DNA from: a virus
Strand: one strand, 5' to 3'
IMG/VR virus record: IMGVR_UViG_3300023180_000507
Span: 1-20,564 of that record
Length of the DNA: 20,564 nt
The notes under the pieces were generated by a model. It did not search any database. It worked only from the letters and a program-made list of their open reading frames with translations, and was not told the origin of the DNA. The position numbers and the translations under genes are program-made. Position 1 is the first letter of the stretch. Every line of letters begins with the position of its first letter. Of this stretch, positions 1 through 5,315 are shown in pieces.

Positions 1-532
1 CGCCACTTGCACGACCGCCTAGTGTCCAATCTTCTGAGTCTAGGTTATAGTCACCGCTTGCTGTAATTGATGCAAAACCTGCACCTACAGTGTAAGCACC
101 TTGAACATTTGAAATGTCTGAGATGTCTGTGTTCCAGTCTGTAAAGCCTAGTGCAATCTGTGCATCGCCTACAGATACTTTAAGTGATTCTGCCATTGCT
201 GGTGCTGCTAGTGTTGCACCGTTTTCGCCTTCAACAAATACACCATCTTGGTCACCAAACGATAGTGTTGCACCTGCAACGTCTGCACCAATTTGCCATT
301 GGTCTAGTGTAAAAGTGCCGCCGTCTACTGATTCGACATTGAATGAACCAAATGCTACATTACCTGCACTTAGGCCTGCACCTAGTGTAAGTGTTGCTTC
401 TTTATCGCTGTTAACTTCAACTTCCATTGAGCCAGAAAGCATTGCACCTGCTGGCGCTGGGTTAACAGTGTCTGCGTTTGCTACAGACGCAACGAACGCT
501 GCGGCTGCTGCTAAAATAAATACATTGCGCAT
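1..532 (-). CDS. Porin-like outer membrane beta-barrel protein, N-terminal part (truncated by window edge)
   Basis: The frame is open from an ATG at 532 to the window start, giving 177 codons of an incomplete protein. Residues 1-20 form a signal peptide (MRN, then an Ala/Val-rich core ending VANA). The mature part is rich in Gly, Ala, Ser and Thr and alternates short polar and hydrophobic stretches, with segments such as TLGAGLSAGNVAFGSF and YTVGAGFASITASGDYNL. That pattern is typical of porin beta strands. An AAGG Shine-Dalgarno lies 7 bases before the start. No catalytic motif is seen. The secretion signal and barrel-like pattern are visible directly; porin function is inferred. A surface-exposed virion protein is less likely because of the signal peptide. 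Confidence 0.65.
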   Translation of the reverse strand, partial: MRNVFILAAAAAFVASVANADTVNPAPAGAMLSGSMEVEVNSDKEATLTLGAGLSAGNVAFGSFNVESVDGGTFTLDQWQIGADVAGATLSFGDQDGVFVEGENGATLAAPAMAESLKVSVGDAQIALGFTDWNTDISDISNVQGAYTVGAGFASITASGDYNLDSEDWTLGGRASG

Positions 533-568
533 TAATTTACCTTTCGTTTATTTTTTATTATTGCGTAG

Positions 569-597
569 AAAAGGGCAAGTGATCAGCTTGCCCTTTT
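569..597 (-). terminator. Strong hairpin: terminator of upstream genes or 5' hairpin of the porin-like mRNA
   Basis: An 11-bp perfect stem (AAAAGGGCAAG with CTTGCCCTTTT) encloses a 7-base loop. Reading on the minus strand, the stem ends in TTTT, as in an intrinsic terminator for the pseudoazurin transcript. It also lies about 2 bases after the start expected from a TGTAAATA motif at 605-612, so it could instead be a 5'-terminal hairpin on the porin-like mRNA. It could serve both roles. Confidence 0.7.
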
Positions 598-604
598 GAC
601 TTTT

Positions 605-612
605 TATTTACA
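605..612 (-). promoter_or_regulatory. TGTAAATA, possible variant late promoter for the porin-like gene
   Basis: The minus strand reads TGTAAATA, one base from the T4 late consensus TATAAATA. It lies upstream of the porin-like start, and the same octamer recurs before the genes starting at 2200, 5255 and 15490. The rest of 598-688 holds no gene, only a 15-base inverted repeat at 639-653. Confidence 0.35.
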
Positions 613-668
613 TACTTAGAGCTGTGTATAACCCTAAATAAGAACTATTCTTAACTAGAAAAGCAATA

Positions 669-690
669 AGTGTTGTATCTGTGCAACACT
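669..690 (-). terminator. Weak hairpin at the pseudoazurin stop codon
   Basis: A 7-bp stem (AGTGTTG with CAACACT) encloses an 8-base loop, overlaps the TAG stop, and is followed on the minus strand by a T-rich stretch broken by other bases. It may be a weak terminator or a 3' mRNA-stabilising hairpin. Confidence 0.3.
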
Positions 691-1162
691 AAGATAGGTT
701 AGCTAAAAGCTCTGCAAATTTCTTTTTTGATTTGCCTTTCATTTTAGCATTTCGAATTGCGTCTACACCTTCTTGTGTAAGATCGCCTACAACTACAATA
801 CCAATCATACCCATTGATGCGTGTGGTGTGCAAACATAAACATACACACCTGGATCATCAAGTGTAACCATTACATCTTCTGAGGTTTTTGACTTCTTAG
901 GTAGATCAACACCATCTGGTCCTGCAATGAATTGTATGTTATGTCCTTTGTCTGTTGCTACAAACTGAATCAAGTCTCCTGGTTGTACAGCAAGAATCTC
1001 TTCTGAGAACACCATCTTGCGTTTCTTATCTTCTGGATCCTTGTTCAACATCTCAACAAAATATTGAGCTGGAGGTTGAGTTACTTCTGTTTTATTAGCA
1101 AGAGCGGGTGACGCCGTCGCTAAAGCGGCTGTAAGTGCCGCTATCAAAATTTTTTGTTTCAT
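689..1162 (-). CDS. Secreted pseudoazurin-type blue copper protein
   Basis: This is a periplasmic electron carrier with a type 1 copper site. From the ATG at 1162 the protein has 157 residues. Residues 1-22 are a signal peptide (MKQK, hydrophobic Ala/Leu core, SPALA). The copper ligands are visible: H74 in KGHNIQF, then C111, H114 and M119 in VCTPHASMGM. The C-x2-H-x4-M spacing and the 37-residue gap from H74 match pseudoazurin. The C-terminus is Lys-rich. A GTG at 1201 would extend the frame by 13 residues, but 1162 fits the signal peptide and sits at the predicted +1 of the promoter at 1169-1197. Pseudoazurins pass electrons between cytochromes and terminal reductases. Here it would be a virus-borne metabolic gene, comparable in role to plastocyanin in cyanophages. 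Confidence 0.88.
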   Translation of the reverse strand: MKQKILIAALTAALATASPALANKTEVTQPPAQYFVEMLNKDPEDKKRKMVFSEEILAVQPGDLIQFVATDKGHNIQFIAGPDGVDLPKKSKTSEDVMVTLDDPGVYVYVCTPHASMGMIGIVVVGDLTQEGVDAIRNAKMKGKSKKKFAELLANLS

Positions 1163-1168
1163 AAAGAT

Positions 1169-1197
1169 AGTATAACACATTTTTTTGTTTAAGTCAA
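1169..1197 (-). promoter_or_regulatory. Sigma70-type promoter giving a probably leaderless pseudoazurin mRNA
   Basis: The minus strand carries TTGACT (1192-1197), a 17-base spacer and TATACT (1169-1174), close to the bacterial consensus. Only six bases separate the -10 box from the ATG at 1162, so transcription should start at or next to the A of the start codon. No Shine-Dalgarno is present. The -35 box overlaps the stop codon of the upstream gene. Confidence 0.75.
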
Positions 1198-1412
1198 CCA
1201 CTTACATAAACTCCTTGTTGAGGTCTATACCAATTCTTTTGATTGTGTATGCGTCCTAGTAGGTCTTTAATTTCTTTTGCTTCAGACATTAATATTTCAG
1301 GATCTTCGCCTTCAAGTATACGCTGACTTCTGCGGTTTACTTTGTTGTTGAGTGCTTCTTCAATAATTTTTATATCTTTAACTGATAGTTCAAATTTTGT
1401 ATTTGGTTTCAA
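1194..1412 (-). CDS. Small protein of unknown function (72 aa)
   Basis: I do not recognise this family. The start is a TTG at 1412, chosen because AAAGGAG lies 7-8 bases upstream and the frame is intact. The protein is hydrophilic and mostly helical in character, with many Lys, Glu and Ile residues, and ends in a short aromatic/Pro/Gly tail (NWYRPQQGVYVSG). There is no signal peptide or membrane segment. It lies just downstream of the tmRNA terminator with no clear promoter of its own, so it may be transcribed by read-through. Confidence 0.65.
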   Translation of the reverse strand: MKPNTKFELSVKDIKIIEEALNNKVNRRSQRILEGEDPEILMSEAKEIKDLLGRIHNQKNWYRPQQGVYVSG

Positions 1413-1430
1413 TGTGTGTCTCCTTTATAC

Positions 1431-1455
1431 AAAAGAAAGCACCCGAAGGTGCTTT
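1431..1455 (-). terminator. Intrinsic terminator after the tmRNA
   Basis: An 8-bp stem (AAAGCACC with GGTGCTTT) is closed by a C(UUCG)G tetraloop, an exceptionally stable loop. On the minus strand it is followed by CTTTTGT. It lies about 50 bases after the tag stop codon and marks the 3' end of the tmRNA transcript. Confidence 0.9.
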
Positions 1456-1784
1456 CCTGCTATTTTTGGTAACAAGGTATAACTACCCCGCGAAATAAAT
1501 TCGATTAAGCTGCTAGTGCAACCTCATCAAAAAATACTTCAGGTGCAAAGTTTTTGTTTGCATTTGTAGTGTTTGCTGATTTACGGTCTCGCCTACCGGT
1601 AACTCCACGTTCTCTCTTACACTGGTCGATCCTAGTTCATCCCCATCATAAACGCACTTTCTTGGCTCGGTTAGGAGTTGTGTGCTGCATCACACCTATT
1701 ATGCAGATAGGCGAAATGCGTTTATGGTGGAGATGCGCGGTACTGCCCCGCGGTCCCATATGTCGTTGATTGGCTTCAACGTTA
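1456..1784 (-). ncRNA. ssrA: Circularly permuted two-piece tmRNA (alphaproteobacterial type)
   Basis: tmRNA rescues stalled ribosomes and tags the unfinished protein for proteolysis. Reading the minus strand, the acceptor piece comes first (about 1784-1725). It has a 5-bp T stem CGCGG/CCGCG with loop GGCAGTA (1752-1736), then acceptor strand CATCTCC and encoded ACCA ending at 1725. After about 80 bases the coding piece starts at 1644 with GGGGATG, which pairs fully with CATCTCC and includes a G3-U wobble, the alanine identity mark. ACTAGGATCGAC follows as the D-loop region. The resume frame at 1561 reads ANKNFAPEVFFDEVALAA then TAA (1505-1507). CATAAACGCA and TGCGTTTATG, flanking the two mature ends, form a 10-bp helix that would hold the precursor together. 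The exact mature ends, including the 3' end of the coding piece, are not determined. The T loop is not the usual TTCRANY; I believe similar loops occur in alphaproteobacterial tmRNAs. Confidence 0.93.
1505..1561 (-). other. tmRNA resume codon and proteolysis-tag reading frame (18 aa + stop)
   Basis: The frame starts at GCA (1561-1559), encodes ANKNFAPEVFFDEVALAA, and ends with TAA. The terminal ALAA matches the hydrophobic degradation signal read by ClpXP and SspB-like systems. Eighteen residues is long for a bacterial tag; the E. coli tag has 11 including the alanine charged on the RNA. Confidence 0.9.
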
Positions 1785-1789
1785 CAGTT

Positions 1790-1797
1790 TATTTATA
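1790..1797 (-). promoter_or_regulatory. T4-type late promoter TATAAATA for the tmRNA
   Basis: The minus strand shows an exact TATAAATA. With T4 late spacing (-13 to -6) the transcript would begin near 1784, just before the hairpin CGTTGA/TCAACG (1764-1781) of the acceptor piece. No open frame lies between this motif and the tmRNA. Confidence 0.75.
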
Positions 1798-2010
1798 CTA
1801 CCACTTGGCTACTGTTGTCAACCGTTTTTGTGAACGAATAGCATCCATAATACGAAGTATTTGTTTCTTTTTGTTACCAGGACGATCATAATGATTTTTT
1901 GACGCCCAGGTTTGATCTGCTTCTAGTTGTTCAGCAAACTTTTCACCTAACAACTTTTCTAAGTAAGTGAAGTCTGCTTCACTTAACTCCTGTATCTTAC
2001 GTGATACCAT
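1798..2010 (-). CDS. Small protein of unknown function (70 aa)
   Basis: I do not recognise this gene. It encodes 70 residues, hydrophilic and probably helical, with an N-terminal part rich in Glu and Leu (QELSEADFTYLEKLLGEKF) and a basic C-terminal third (RPGNKKKQILRIMDAIRSQK). It overlaps the end of the upstream frame by 14 bases, which suggests translational coupling. Its stop codon directly abuts the tmRNA late promoter. Confidence 0.6.
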   Translation of the reverse strand: MVSRKIQELSEADFTYLEKLLGEKFAEQLEADQTWASKNHYDRPGNKKKQILRIMDAIRSQKRLTTVAKW

Positions 2011-2200
2011 TTTGTCTTTCTTTCCAAGCTAGTTCGAACTGTTCATCGTAATCGTACAACGGAGCGCCATTACATCCATCAGCCCATAGGCGTCTGAAGT
2101 ATCCATTTGCACTTGCTACAACTGTTTCGGGGGATGCGTCAAGGTGGCCCTTGACTAAGTAAAATAATCTGTATTCTTCTTTAAGATCATTTCTTAACAT
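1997..2200 (-). CDS. Small protein of unknown function (67 aa)
   Basis: I do not recognise this gene. The 67-residue product is rich in aromatic residues and has two short clusters, GYFRRLWADGCNGAPLYDYD and EQFELAWKER. No signal peptide or transmembrane helix is evident. The ATG has no Shine-Dalgarno, and a TGTAAATA motif ends only 4 bases before it, so the mRNA may be leaderless. Translation of the next gene overlaps its end. Confidence 0.6.
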   Translation of the reverse strand: MLRNDLKEEYRLFYLVKGHLDASPETVVASANGYFRRLWADGCNGAPLYDYDEQFELAWKERQNGIT

Positions 2201-2204
2201 AACG

Positions 2205-2212
2205 TATTTACA
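2205..2212 (-). promoter_or_regulatory. TGTAAATA immediately before the gene starting at 2200
   Basis: The minus strand reads TGTAAATA, then CGTT, then ATG. Late-promoter spacing would place +1 within the start codon, so either the mRNA is leaderless or the motif is fortuitous. Confidence 0.35.
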
Positions 2213-2238
2213 AAACTATTAGTAGTTAGGCGCTAACA

Positions 2239-2412
2239 TTAATCCGTTTCTTCAGATTTCTTTTTCTTCTTTTTAGTTCCATAAAAGCCTGTGGTATATT
2301 CTACTTCATCACTTCTTTTATATTTTTCACATTTAGTAACTTCGTTATTTTTTAGCCATTCATCGATTAATTTTTTATCTTCATCATCTAATGTTCTTGG
2401 TACTGGATTCAT
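2239..2412 (-). CDS. Small basic-tailed protein (57 aa), unknown function
   Basis: An intact frame runs from ATG at 2412 to TAA at 2239. The product begins MNPVPRTLDDEDKKLIDEWL, continues with a Cys-containing segment (VTKCEKYKRSDEVEYTTGFYG) and ends in a run of six lysines plus an acidic tail. To my recollection, short proteins with the pattern RS-E-x-E-Y-x-x-GFYG followed by a Lys run occur in T4-like marine phages, but no function is known to me. It fills the gap between the terminator at 2425-2461 and the gene starting at 2200. No Shine-Dalgarno is clear; GAAAGATAAAAA precedes the start. Confidence 0.7.
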   Translation of the reverse strand: MNPVPRTLDDEDKKLIDEWLKNNEVTKCEKYKRSDEVEYTTGFYGTKKKKKKSEETD

Positions 2413-2424
2413 TTTTTATCTTTC

Positions 2425-2461
2425 AAAAAAAAAGGTTGTAATTTTAAACTACAACCTTTTT
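2425..2461 (-). terminator. Intrinsic terminator after the 2466-2648 gene
   Basis: A 12-bp perfect stem (AAAAAGGTTGTA with TACAACCTTTTT, 2429-2461) encloses a 9-base loop. On the minus strand it runs into nine consecutive T residues. It ends the transcript from the promoter at 3267-3295 and lies 4 bases after the stop codon of the preceding gene. Confidence 0.9.
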
Positions 2462-2465
2462 GGTT

Positions 2466-2648
2466 TTACATTGCGTTCTTTTTTTCTTGTATTTCTGCTC
2501 GACGATTTTTAGTTAGTTTTCCTAAATCGCCTAGTGCTTTGCGAGCGCGAGTAGCTGCCGCCTTTACACCTTTTTCTTCGAACGTTTCGTGTTCTTTAAG
2601 ATAGTTATTAAATGCCAATACGATTTCTTCGTGTGTTGGTTGTGTCAT
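2466..2648 (-). CDS. Small Lys/Arg-rich protein (60 aa), conserved marine-phage type
   Basis: The start is set at the ATG at 2648 (MTQPTHEEI), which has an AGGAG about 7 bases upstream and forms an ATGA overlap with the stop of the HAD gene. Upstream in-frame codons lack such a signal. The product is helical and basic in its second half (VKAAATRARKALGDLGKLTK, then NRRAEIQEKK), suggesting nucleic-acid or protein binding. I recall similar proteins in marine T4-like phages but know no function. It is the last gene before a strong terminator. Confidence 0.75.
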   Translation of the reverse strand: MTQPTHEEIVLAFNNYLKEHETFEEKGVKAAATRARKALGDLGKLTKNRRAEIQEKKNAM

Positions 2649-3229
2649 ACATTTTCTCCTGTAATGATTTTGTATATTTTTTTCCAGTCCCACACACAAA
2701 TTGCATCACCGTGATAATCTTTGTTGTGGTTATGGTTTATCAAAATACCGTTGAGTCCTATACTTATGCCAAGGTCAACGTTTTGTGGTTTATCTTCGAT
2801 CCAGTAACATCCTGAATCTCGATAACATTCAAGTGCTTCATCTTTGTCTGCACCTGTATCTAAATAAACATATTTTTCAAATACTGTTGGTCCAAACATT
2901 TCAATCAAGTTCTTTGTACGCAAATGCTGTGCATAATAATCGTCACTCAAACTTGTAATTGCGTGAAACACATATCCGTGATCTTCGTGTAACTTTTTTA
3001 CATACTTGATAGAATCACGTAATGGTGGAAGTTTACGTATCCACGCACTTTCGTTAAACATACGACACAACTTTTTTGCTTCTTCTTTTGCAATGCCGTA
3101 TTTAATATCCATATTATAATTGCCATCTGCAACTATTTTATAACCGTGTTTACTCATCCAACGATGAAATGCATATTCCCAATCAAATAGAACACCGTCG
3201 CAATCAGTTAAAATAACTTTATTTTTCAT
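2645..3229 (-). CDS. HAD-superfamily hydrolase, possible 5'(3')-deoxyribonucleotidase-like phosphatase
   Basis: The 194-residue protein starts with a classic HAD motif I, LTDCDGVLFDW (nucleophile D9, general acid D11). Motif II is the T92-S93 region (HAITSLSDD), the motif III lysine is probably K129 (TGADKDEAL), and the acidic motif IV is WIEDKP (E145, D146). A helical cap of about residues 18-75 lies between motifs I and II, as in NT5C-type nucleotidases. The family removes phosphate from small phosphorylated substrates. In a phage with ribonucleotide reductase, a nucleotide-pool role is plausible but inferred. A GAGG Shine-Dalgarno precedes the ATG. The gene has its own sigma70-type promoter and overlaps the next gene by 4 bases. 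Confidence 0.82.
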   Translation of the reverse strand: MKNKVILTDCDGVLFDWEYAFHRWMSKHGYKIVADGNYNMDIKYGIAKEEAKKLCRMFNESAWIRKLPPLRDSIKYVKKLHEDHGYVFHAITSLSDDYYAQHLRTKNLIEMFGPTVFEKYVYLDTGADKDEALECYRDSGCYWIEDKPQNVDLGISIGLNGILINHNHNKDYHGDAICVWDWKKIYKIITGENV

Positions 3230-3266
3230 TGAGCCTCTTTCTTTGCCTTATTCTTTATGATAATTT

Positions 3267-3295
3267 ACAGTAACACAAGAAAGACTATTTGTCAA
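3267..3295 (-). promoter_or_regulatory. Sigma70-type promoter for the HAD gene
   Basis: The minus strand has TTGACA (3290-3295), a 17-base spacer and TACTGT (3267-3272). The expected start is near 3260, leaving a leader of about 30 bases with a GAGG ribosome site. The -10 box overlaps a TGTAAAT sequence. The region 3230-3301 contains nothing else recognisable. Confidence 0.75.
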
Positions 3296-3301
3296 CCTTT
3301 T

Positions 3302-3598
3302 TTAAGAATCAGCTACAAATACATCCGGAGAACCTTCAGCTGTAGAAGGACCACAATGTGAACCACCTGGACAAGATCCGTCCGGGGCAGCTGGGTCTGC
3401 TGAATGATTAACAACTAATTTGTTATTGACATAAACCTTTTTTGTTCCGGATGCATCAAGATTGCCGGCGCCGCCTGTGTTAGGATCTTGATCGACTGAA
3501 ACAAGAAGATTATTTGCATAGACATTGTCTTGGCCAGTTACTACTGTTGTATGACCACATATTCTTAAATCAGAATGTCTATGAATTGGTATTGTCAT
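3302..3598 (-). CDS. PAAR-repeat spike-tip protein (T4 gp5.4-like)
   Basis: The protein has 98 residues, matching the usual length of phage PAAR tips. PAAR proteins form a small zinc-bound cone that sharpens the baseplate spike. Visible hallmarks are an N-terminal His-rich start (IPIHRHSDLRICGH), repeated 'VYxNN' strands (VYANNLLVSVD, VYVNNKLVVNHS) and a C-terminal Cys/His/Gly segment (CPGGSHCGPSTAEGSPDVFV). The start shares a TAATG overlap with the upstream gene, so it is probably translated as the last gene of the nrdB-grx operon. Its pairing with an early-type promoter is odd for a virion part; a second promoter may exist but I do not see one. Confidence 0.82.
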   Translation of the reverse strand: MTIPIHRHSDLRICGHTTVVTGQDNVYANNLLVSVDQDPNTGGAGNLDASGTKKVYVNNKLVVNHSADPAAPDGSCPGGSHCGPSTAEGSPDVFVADS

Positions 3599-3888
3599 TA
3601 TGCCATTTGTATCCCGGTTGTGCTGCTCACATACTGTTTAGCCATTTCAGGATCAGTTTTGTGAATTACAAGTACTGCATTTTTATTTATATCTACTTTT
3701 GCATCAGGATTGATTGTAAATGTAAATGGTCCTAATCCAATACCTTGTTGTGTTGCCATAATAGCCATTGGTTTTTGTACTGTGATAAAATTACTATCTT
3801 CTTCTACAAAACGAGCAACTAATTCTTCTCCTGCTGTAGTTTTAATTGTAATTGTATCTTGTGCCTTGTAAGGTGTTTCTAATAACAT
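3598..3888 (-). CDS. Conserved phage protein of unknown function, possible Sm-like beta barrel (96 aa)
   Basis: I recall similar proteins in marine T4-like phages without a function. The N-terminal 50 residues (DTITIKTTAGEELVARFVEEDSNFITVQKPM) show alternating beta strands like the opening of an Sm/LSm fold. That fold assignment is only an inference from pattern. The middle is rich in Met, Gln and Gly, and the end (KQYVSSTTGIQM) resembles a conserved tail. It lies 9 bases after the glutaredoxin stop, has a weak TAGGT ribosome site, and overlaps the PAAR start. Confidence 0.75.
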   Translation of the reverse strand: MLLETPYKAQDTITIKTTAGEELVARFVEEDSNFITVQKPMAIMATQQGIGLGPFTFTINPDAKVDINKNAVLVIHKTDPEMAKQYVSSTTGIQMA

Positions 3889-3897
3889 AATTTTTAC

Positions 3898-4155
3898 CTA
3901 GCTGATTGAATGTCCTGTTCCGTTATAATTAGTGTCTTCTAATTCTTGTATTAAATTGTCTACACCGCCTATTTTCTTTCCGTTCATAATAATTTGTGGA
4001 AATGTACGTGCGTCTGGAAATGTTTCTAATATTTTATCTCTATCAAAGTCTGTGCCGAGTTGTAAATATTCAAAAGCAATATTTCTGTTCAATAATATTT
4101 GCTTTGCCTTTTCACAAGAAGGGCAAGCTGGTTTCCCCCAAATCTGTATTGTCAT
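3898..4155 (-). CDS. grx: Glutaredoxin (dithiol, CPSC active site)
   Basis: This 85-residue protein is the usual size of a phage glutaredoxin. The active site is C11-P-S-C14 in KPACPSCEKAK, the cis-proline is P53 in TFPQI, and the glutathione-binding GG lies at 63-64 (IGGVDNL). The family returns electrons to class I ribonucleotide reductase through the C-terminal cysteines of NrdA. Its ATG overlaps the nrdB stop as ATGA, so the two are made together, which fits the same pathway. The C-terminal tail (NYNGTGHSIS) is short and polar. Confidence 0.93.
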   Translation of the reverse strand: MTIQIWGKPACPSCEKAKQILLNRNIAFEYLQLGTDFDRDKILETFPDARTFPQIIMNGKKIGGVDNLIQELEDTNYNGTGHSIS

Positions 4156-5255
4156 AATGAAAACCCTTTCAGTTTATCTTTGTCTACGTCTTGTTTGATA
4201 CCGCCTACAATATAAGACTCAACTTCTGTCTCTTGAGGAGCAACTTGTAATCCTGAGCTGCTTAACCAATGTGTAGTCCAAGGAAGTGGATTAGTATTTA
4301 CAGGTTGATCAAAAATAGCATTTAAACCTAATGCCTTTAATCTACGATTAGCAATATATTCTACATATTGGTGCAGTAATGTGGTATTCAAACCAATCAT
4401 TGAACCATTTTGGAATAGATATTCAGCCCAATCTTTTTCTTCTGCAACGCATTCACGCCACAGTTCGTAAACTTCTTCTTCACACTCTTTTGCAATCTTA
4501 GCCATCTCTGGATCGTCTTTGCCTTGAGCCCAAAGTTTAAGAACGTGTGTTGACAGCGCCAAATGTTGTGCTTCATCCCTAGCGATAAGACTAATAATCT
4601 TAGCACTACCTTCCATTAGCTTTAGTTCCCCAAAGCCAAATGTACACGCAAAACTTACGTAGAAACGCAATCCTTCTAAGATATTAACAGTCATCATAGC
4701 AAGGTAAAGTTTCTTCTTTACTTCGTGCATAGAACCTTCGCCGCGATGCATAAAAGCATCAGCTGCTTCATTAAATGCGTCATAGTGTTTTGTTACACTT
4801 ACAGCTCGTGCAATAATTTTGTCATCATCAAGAATTGTGTCAAAGACTTCACTTGGATCCGGATACACATTTTTCATAATATGTGTATATGAACGGCTAT
4901 GAATAGTTTCAAAAAAGTCCCAAGTAACAATACAACCTTCTAGTTCTGGTAGCGATACGTATGGCAGGAATGCCAAACACGGACCACGTCCTTGTACACT
5001 ATCTAACAGTGTTTGATACTTTAGATTAGCAGTAAAGATATGCTTCTGCTCAGGACGGAAGTTAGCATAGTCTGCACGATCTTTTTGCAGTGACACTTCT
5101 TCTGGTCGCCAAAAGTAACCAAGCATAGTTTGATTCAATTTGTCAAACACAGGAAATTTGAATGTGTCATATCTCTGTGTGTTTTGTTCTGCTCCAAAAA
5201 ACATTGGTTGTTTTGTGAAGTCAACTTTTTCTTTATTAAAAACTGTCTTTGACAT
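4152..5255 (-). CDS. nrdB: Class Ia ribonucleotide reductase beta subunit
   Basis: NrdB carries the diiron-tyrosyl radical that starts reduction of ribonucleotides in NrdA. At 367 residues it is near the usual length of about 375. All key residues are present: iron ligands D85, E116, H119, E194, E228 and H231, and the radical tyrosine Y123 in ETIHSRSYTH, corresponding to D84, E115, H118, E204, E238, H241 and Y122 of E. coli. The C-terminal tail that binds NrdA is present and ends GFSL. An AGGAT ribosome site precedes the ATG. It heads an operon with glutaredoxin, the 96-residue gene and PAAR. Confidence 0.97.
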   Translation of the reverse strand: MSKTVFNKEKVDFTKQPMFFGAEQNTQRYDTFKFPVFDKLNQTMLGYFWRPEEVSLQKDRADYANFRPEQKHIFTANLKYQTLLDSVQGRGPCLAFLPYVSLPELEGCIVTWDFFETIHSRSYTHIMKNVYPDPSEVFDTILDDDKIIARAVSVTKHYDAFNEAADAFMHRGEGSMHEVKKKLYLAMMTVNILEGLRFYVSFACTFGFGELKLMEGSAKIISLIARDEAQHLALSTHVLKLWAQGKDDPEMAKIAKECEEEVYELWRECVAEEKDWAEYLFQNGSMIGLNTTLLHQYVEYIANRRLKALGLNAIFDQPVNTNPLPWTTHWLSSSGLQVAPQETEVESYIVGGIKQDVDKDKLKGFSL

Positions 5256-5276
5256 TTTATATCCTATATAATTAAC

Positions 5277-5313
5277 TATTTACAATAGTACACTCTATTT
5301 TTTAGTTTGTCAA
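5277..5313 (-). promoter_or_regulatory. Sigma70-type promoter for nrdB, with an adjoining TGTAAATA
   Basis: The minus strand has TTGACA (5308-5313), a 17-base spacer and TACTAT (5285-5290). Directly after the -10 box comes TGTAAATA (5277-5284), which by late-promoter spacing would start transcription near 5271. Host-type and late-type transcription may both feed nrdB. It lies between the nrdA stop and the nrdB start, so nrdB is not wholly dependent on nrdA transcription. Confidence 0.75.
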
Positions 5314-5315
5314 TA

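Noticed and set aside
114-599. Plus-strand 161-codon open frame
   Set aside because: It is the antisense of the porin-like gene, whose signal peptide and ribosome site are convincing. The plus-strand product is Ser/Pro/Ala-rich with no recognisable domain.
1201-1201. GTG at 1201 as the pseudoazurin start
   Set aside because: It places a hydrophilic extension ahead of the signal peptide and lies upstream of the predicted transcription start; kept only as an alternative.
1554-1891. Two plus-strand open frames across the tmRNA
   Set aside because: They run antisense to a structured RNA with clear tmRNA features and have no supporting ribosome sites or motifs.
2225-2237. Inverted repeat GTTAG-gcg-CTAAC as a terminator or operator
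   Set aside because: The arms are only 5 bases and no T run follows on either strand.
4397-4606. Minus-strand open frame inside nrdB
   Set aside because: It overlaps conserved nrdB sequence in another frame, including metal ligands, and lacks a start signal.
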